From: DAIPKP01 sp964545875
GTDB lineage: Bacteria > Synergistota > Synergistia > Synergistales > Aminiphilaceae
Assembly: GCA_964545875.1 (NCBI GenBank)
Contig: CAZJHH010000001.1
Coordinates: forward strand, 372,001 to 436,000
Length of the DNA: 64,000 bases
Reading direction: 5' to 3'
Numbering within the stretch: the first letter of the stretch is position 1; each line of letters begins with the position of its first letter. The notes beneath the pieces were generated by a model, which was not told the origin of the DNA, ran no database searches, and worked only from the letters and a program-made list of their open reading frames with translations. The position numbers and the translations under genes are program-made. Shown here piece after piece: positions 63,404 to 64,000 of the stretch.

Positions 63404-63564
63404 TTCATCACCTCCCAATTTTTTGCCGCTTGGTTACACTTCTCATTATAGCAAAGGGAGACGACAATTTAAGACGGTGAAAAGAAAATTTCGTAAAATT
63501 TTCGGGATCTTCCGTATTTTTTCTCGAAGGGATTTTTTTCAAAGCGTAAAAGGCATAGAAGAGA

Positions 63565-64000
63565 TCAGGTTTTTTCTCCCCAGCTCTTGCCCGAGAGCAC
63601 CTTGGCTTCCACGGGAACCCGAGAGAGCAGTTTCGCTCCGGCTTCTTCCATGGTTTCCTTGAGAATGGTTCTGATTTCTTCTTCCCGGTATTCCGGGCAT
63701 TCCAGCATGATTTCGTCGTGTACGCACCCTATGAGATAGTCCTCCTGGGGGGAGATGCGCTGAAAGAGCATCCCCAGGGCGAGCTTCAGCATGTCCGCTG
63801 CGGTGCCCTGGACGGGGGTGTTCAGCCTTCCCGGCAGGGTTTCCGAAGAGGAGGGGATGCGCCGGCGCCCTCCCAGGGTGCGCAGCTCTTCCGAGGGGGA
63901 GACTCTTTCCCGTTCGTGCCATGCGGCGATTCCCGGATAGGCCTGGAAGAAGCGTTTTCGAAAGTCTCGGGCCTCCTGGTCGGTCATGGGAATGCCGAAG
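63565..64000 (-). CDS. polA: Family A DNA polymerase, 3' part of the gene
   Basis: The last 145 codons of a gene that enters the window at its right edge. LGGRRRIP and NTPVQGTAADMLKLALGML are the finger/palm motifs of family A polymerases, and GCVHDEIMLECPE carries motif C with the catalytic HDE. Ends GKSWGEKT. Whether the N-terminal part has nuclease domains cannot be seen. The 161-bp gap to the WYL gene is AT-rich and may hold the promoter for the WYL/cas unit. Confidence 0.92.
   Translation of the reverse strand, partial: FGIPMTDQEARDFRKRFFQAYPGIAAWHERERVSPSEELRTLGGRRRIPSSSETLPGRLNTPVQGTAADMLKLALGMLFQRISPQEDYLIGCVHDEIMLECPEYREEEIRTILKETMEEAGAKLLSRVPVEAKVLSGKSWGEKT

Overview
The window looks like a piece of a Synergistota chromosome. 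The strongest marker is the exported beta-helix protein at 10554-12083, which ends in a glycine-rich Cys segment, a membrane span and basic residues, the layout of the Synerg-CTERM sorting signal. The DUF6305-like secreted protein next to a TRAP-type permease and the amino-acid-catabolic genes fit the same phylum. Most genes are GC-rich. An island at about 12.1-14.9 kb is visibly less so and holds gene debris. No rRNA or tRNA genes were seen.

Layout. 0-3.4 kb: minus-strand operon of a DUF6305-like secreted protein, a DctM-like permease, a 49-residue membrane protein and a succinylglutamate desuccinylase-type zinc hydrolase. 3.4-6.2 kb: a chemoreceptor and an internally deleted copy of one. 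6.4-10.3 kb: a zinc-ribbon/EamA fusion transporter, a GNAT-YoaP protein and a GNAT-deacetylase fusion. 10.5-12.1 kb: the Synerg-CTERM protein. 12.1-14.9 kb: a Fic fragment, an atypical chemoreceptor, and an hsdM start joined to an IS end. 15-34.7 kb: transporters (three EamA proteins, one MATE, two RND systems each headed by a TetR gene with a visible operator) and a VIT/VWA protein. 34.9-49.6 kb: amino-acid metabolism (tdh, kbl, an ornithine cyclodeaminase-like gene, lysine 6-aminotransferase, proC, iron alcohol dehydrogenase) interspersed with c-di-GMP enzymes, a two-component pair and an AraC regulator.

49.9-63.4 kb is a complete type I-C CRISPR-Cas locus: an array with 64 visible repeats (interrupted by a 100-N assembly gap), its leader, and cas2-cas1-cas4-cas7-cas8c-cas5-cas3 on the minus strand, preceded by a WYL regulator. 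The 3' part of a family A DNA polymerase gene closes the window.

The most interesting element is the 239-bp gap between cas3 and cas5. It contains a solitary degenerate repeat / 35-nt spacer-like / degenerate repeat unit, transcribed toward cas5 from an extended -10 promoter. The first ten bases of the spacer-like segment match a site in that same promoter at nine of ten positions, with the only mismatch at position 6 (unpaired in type I Cascade R-loops), and the site has a 5'-TTC type I-C PAM. This looks like an RNA-guided, Cascade-dependent autorepressor of the cas operon, of the CreR/CreA kind.
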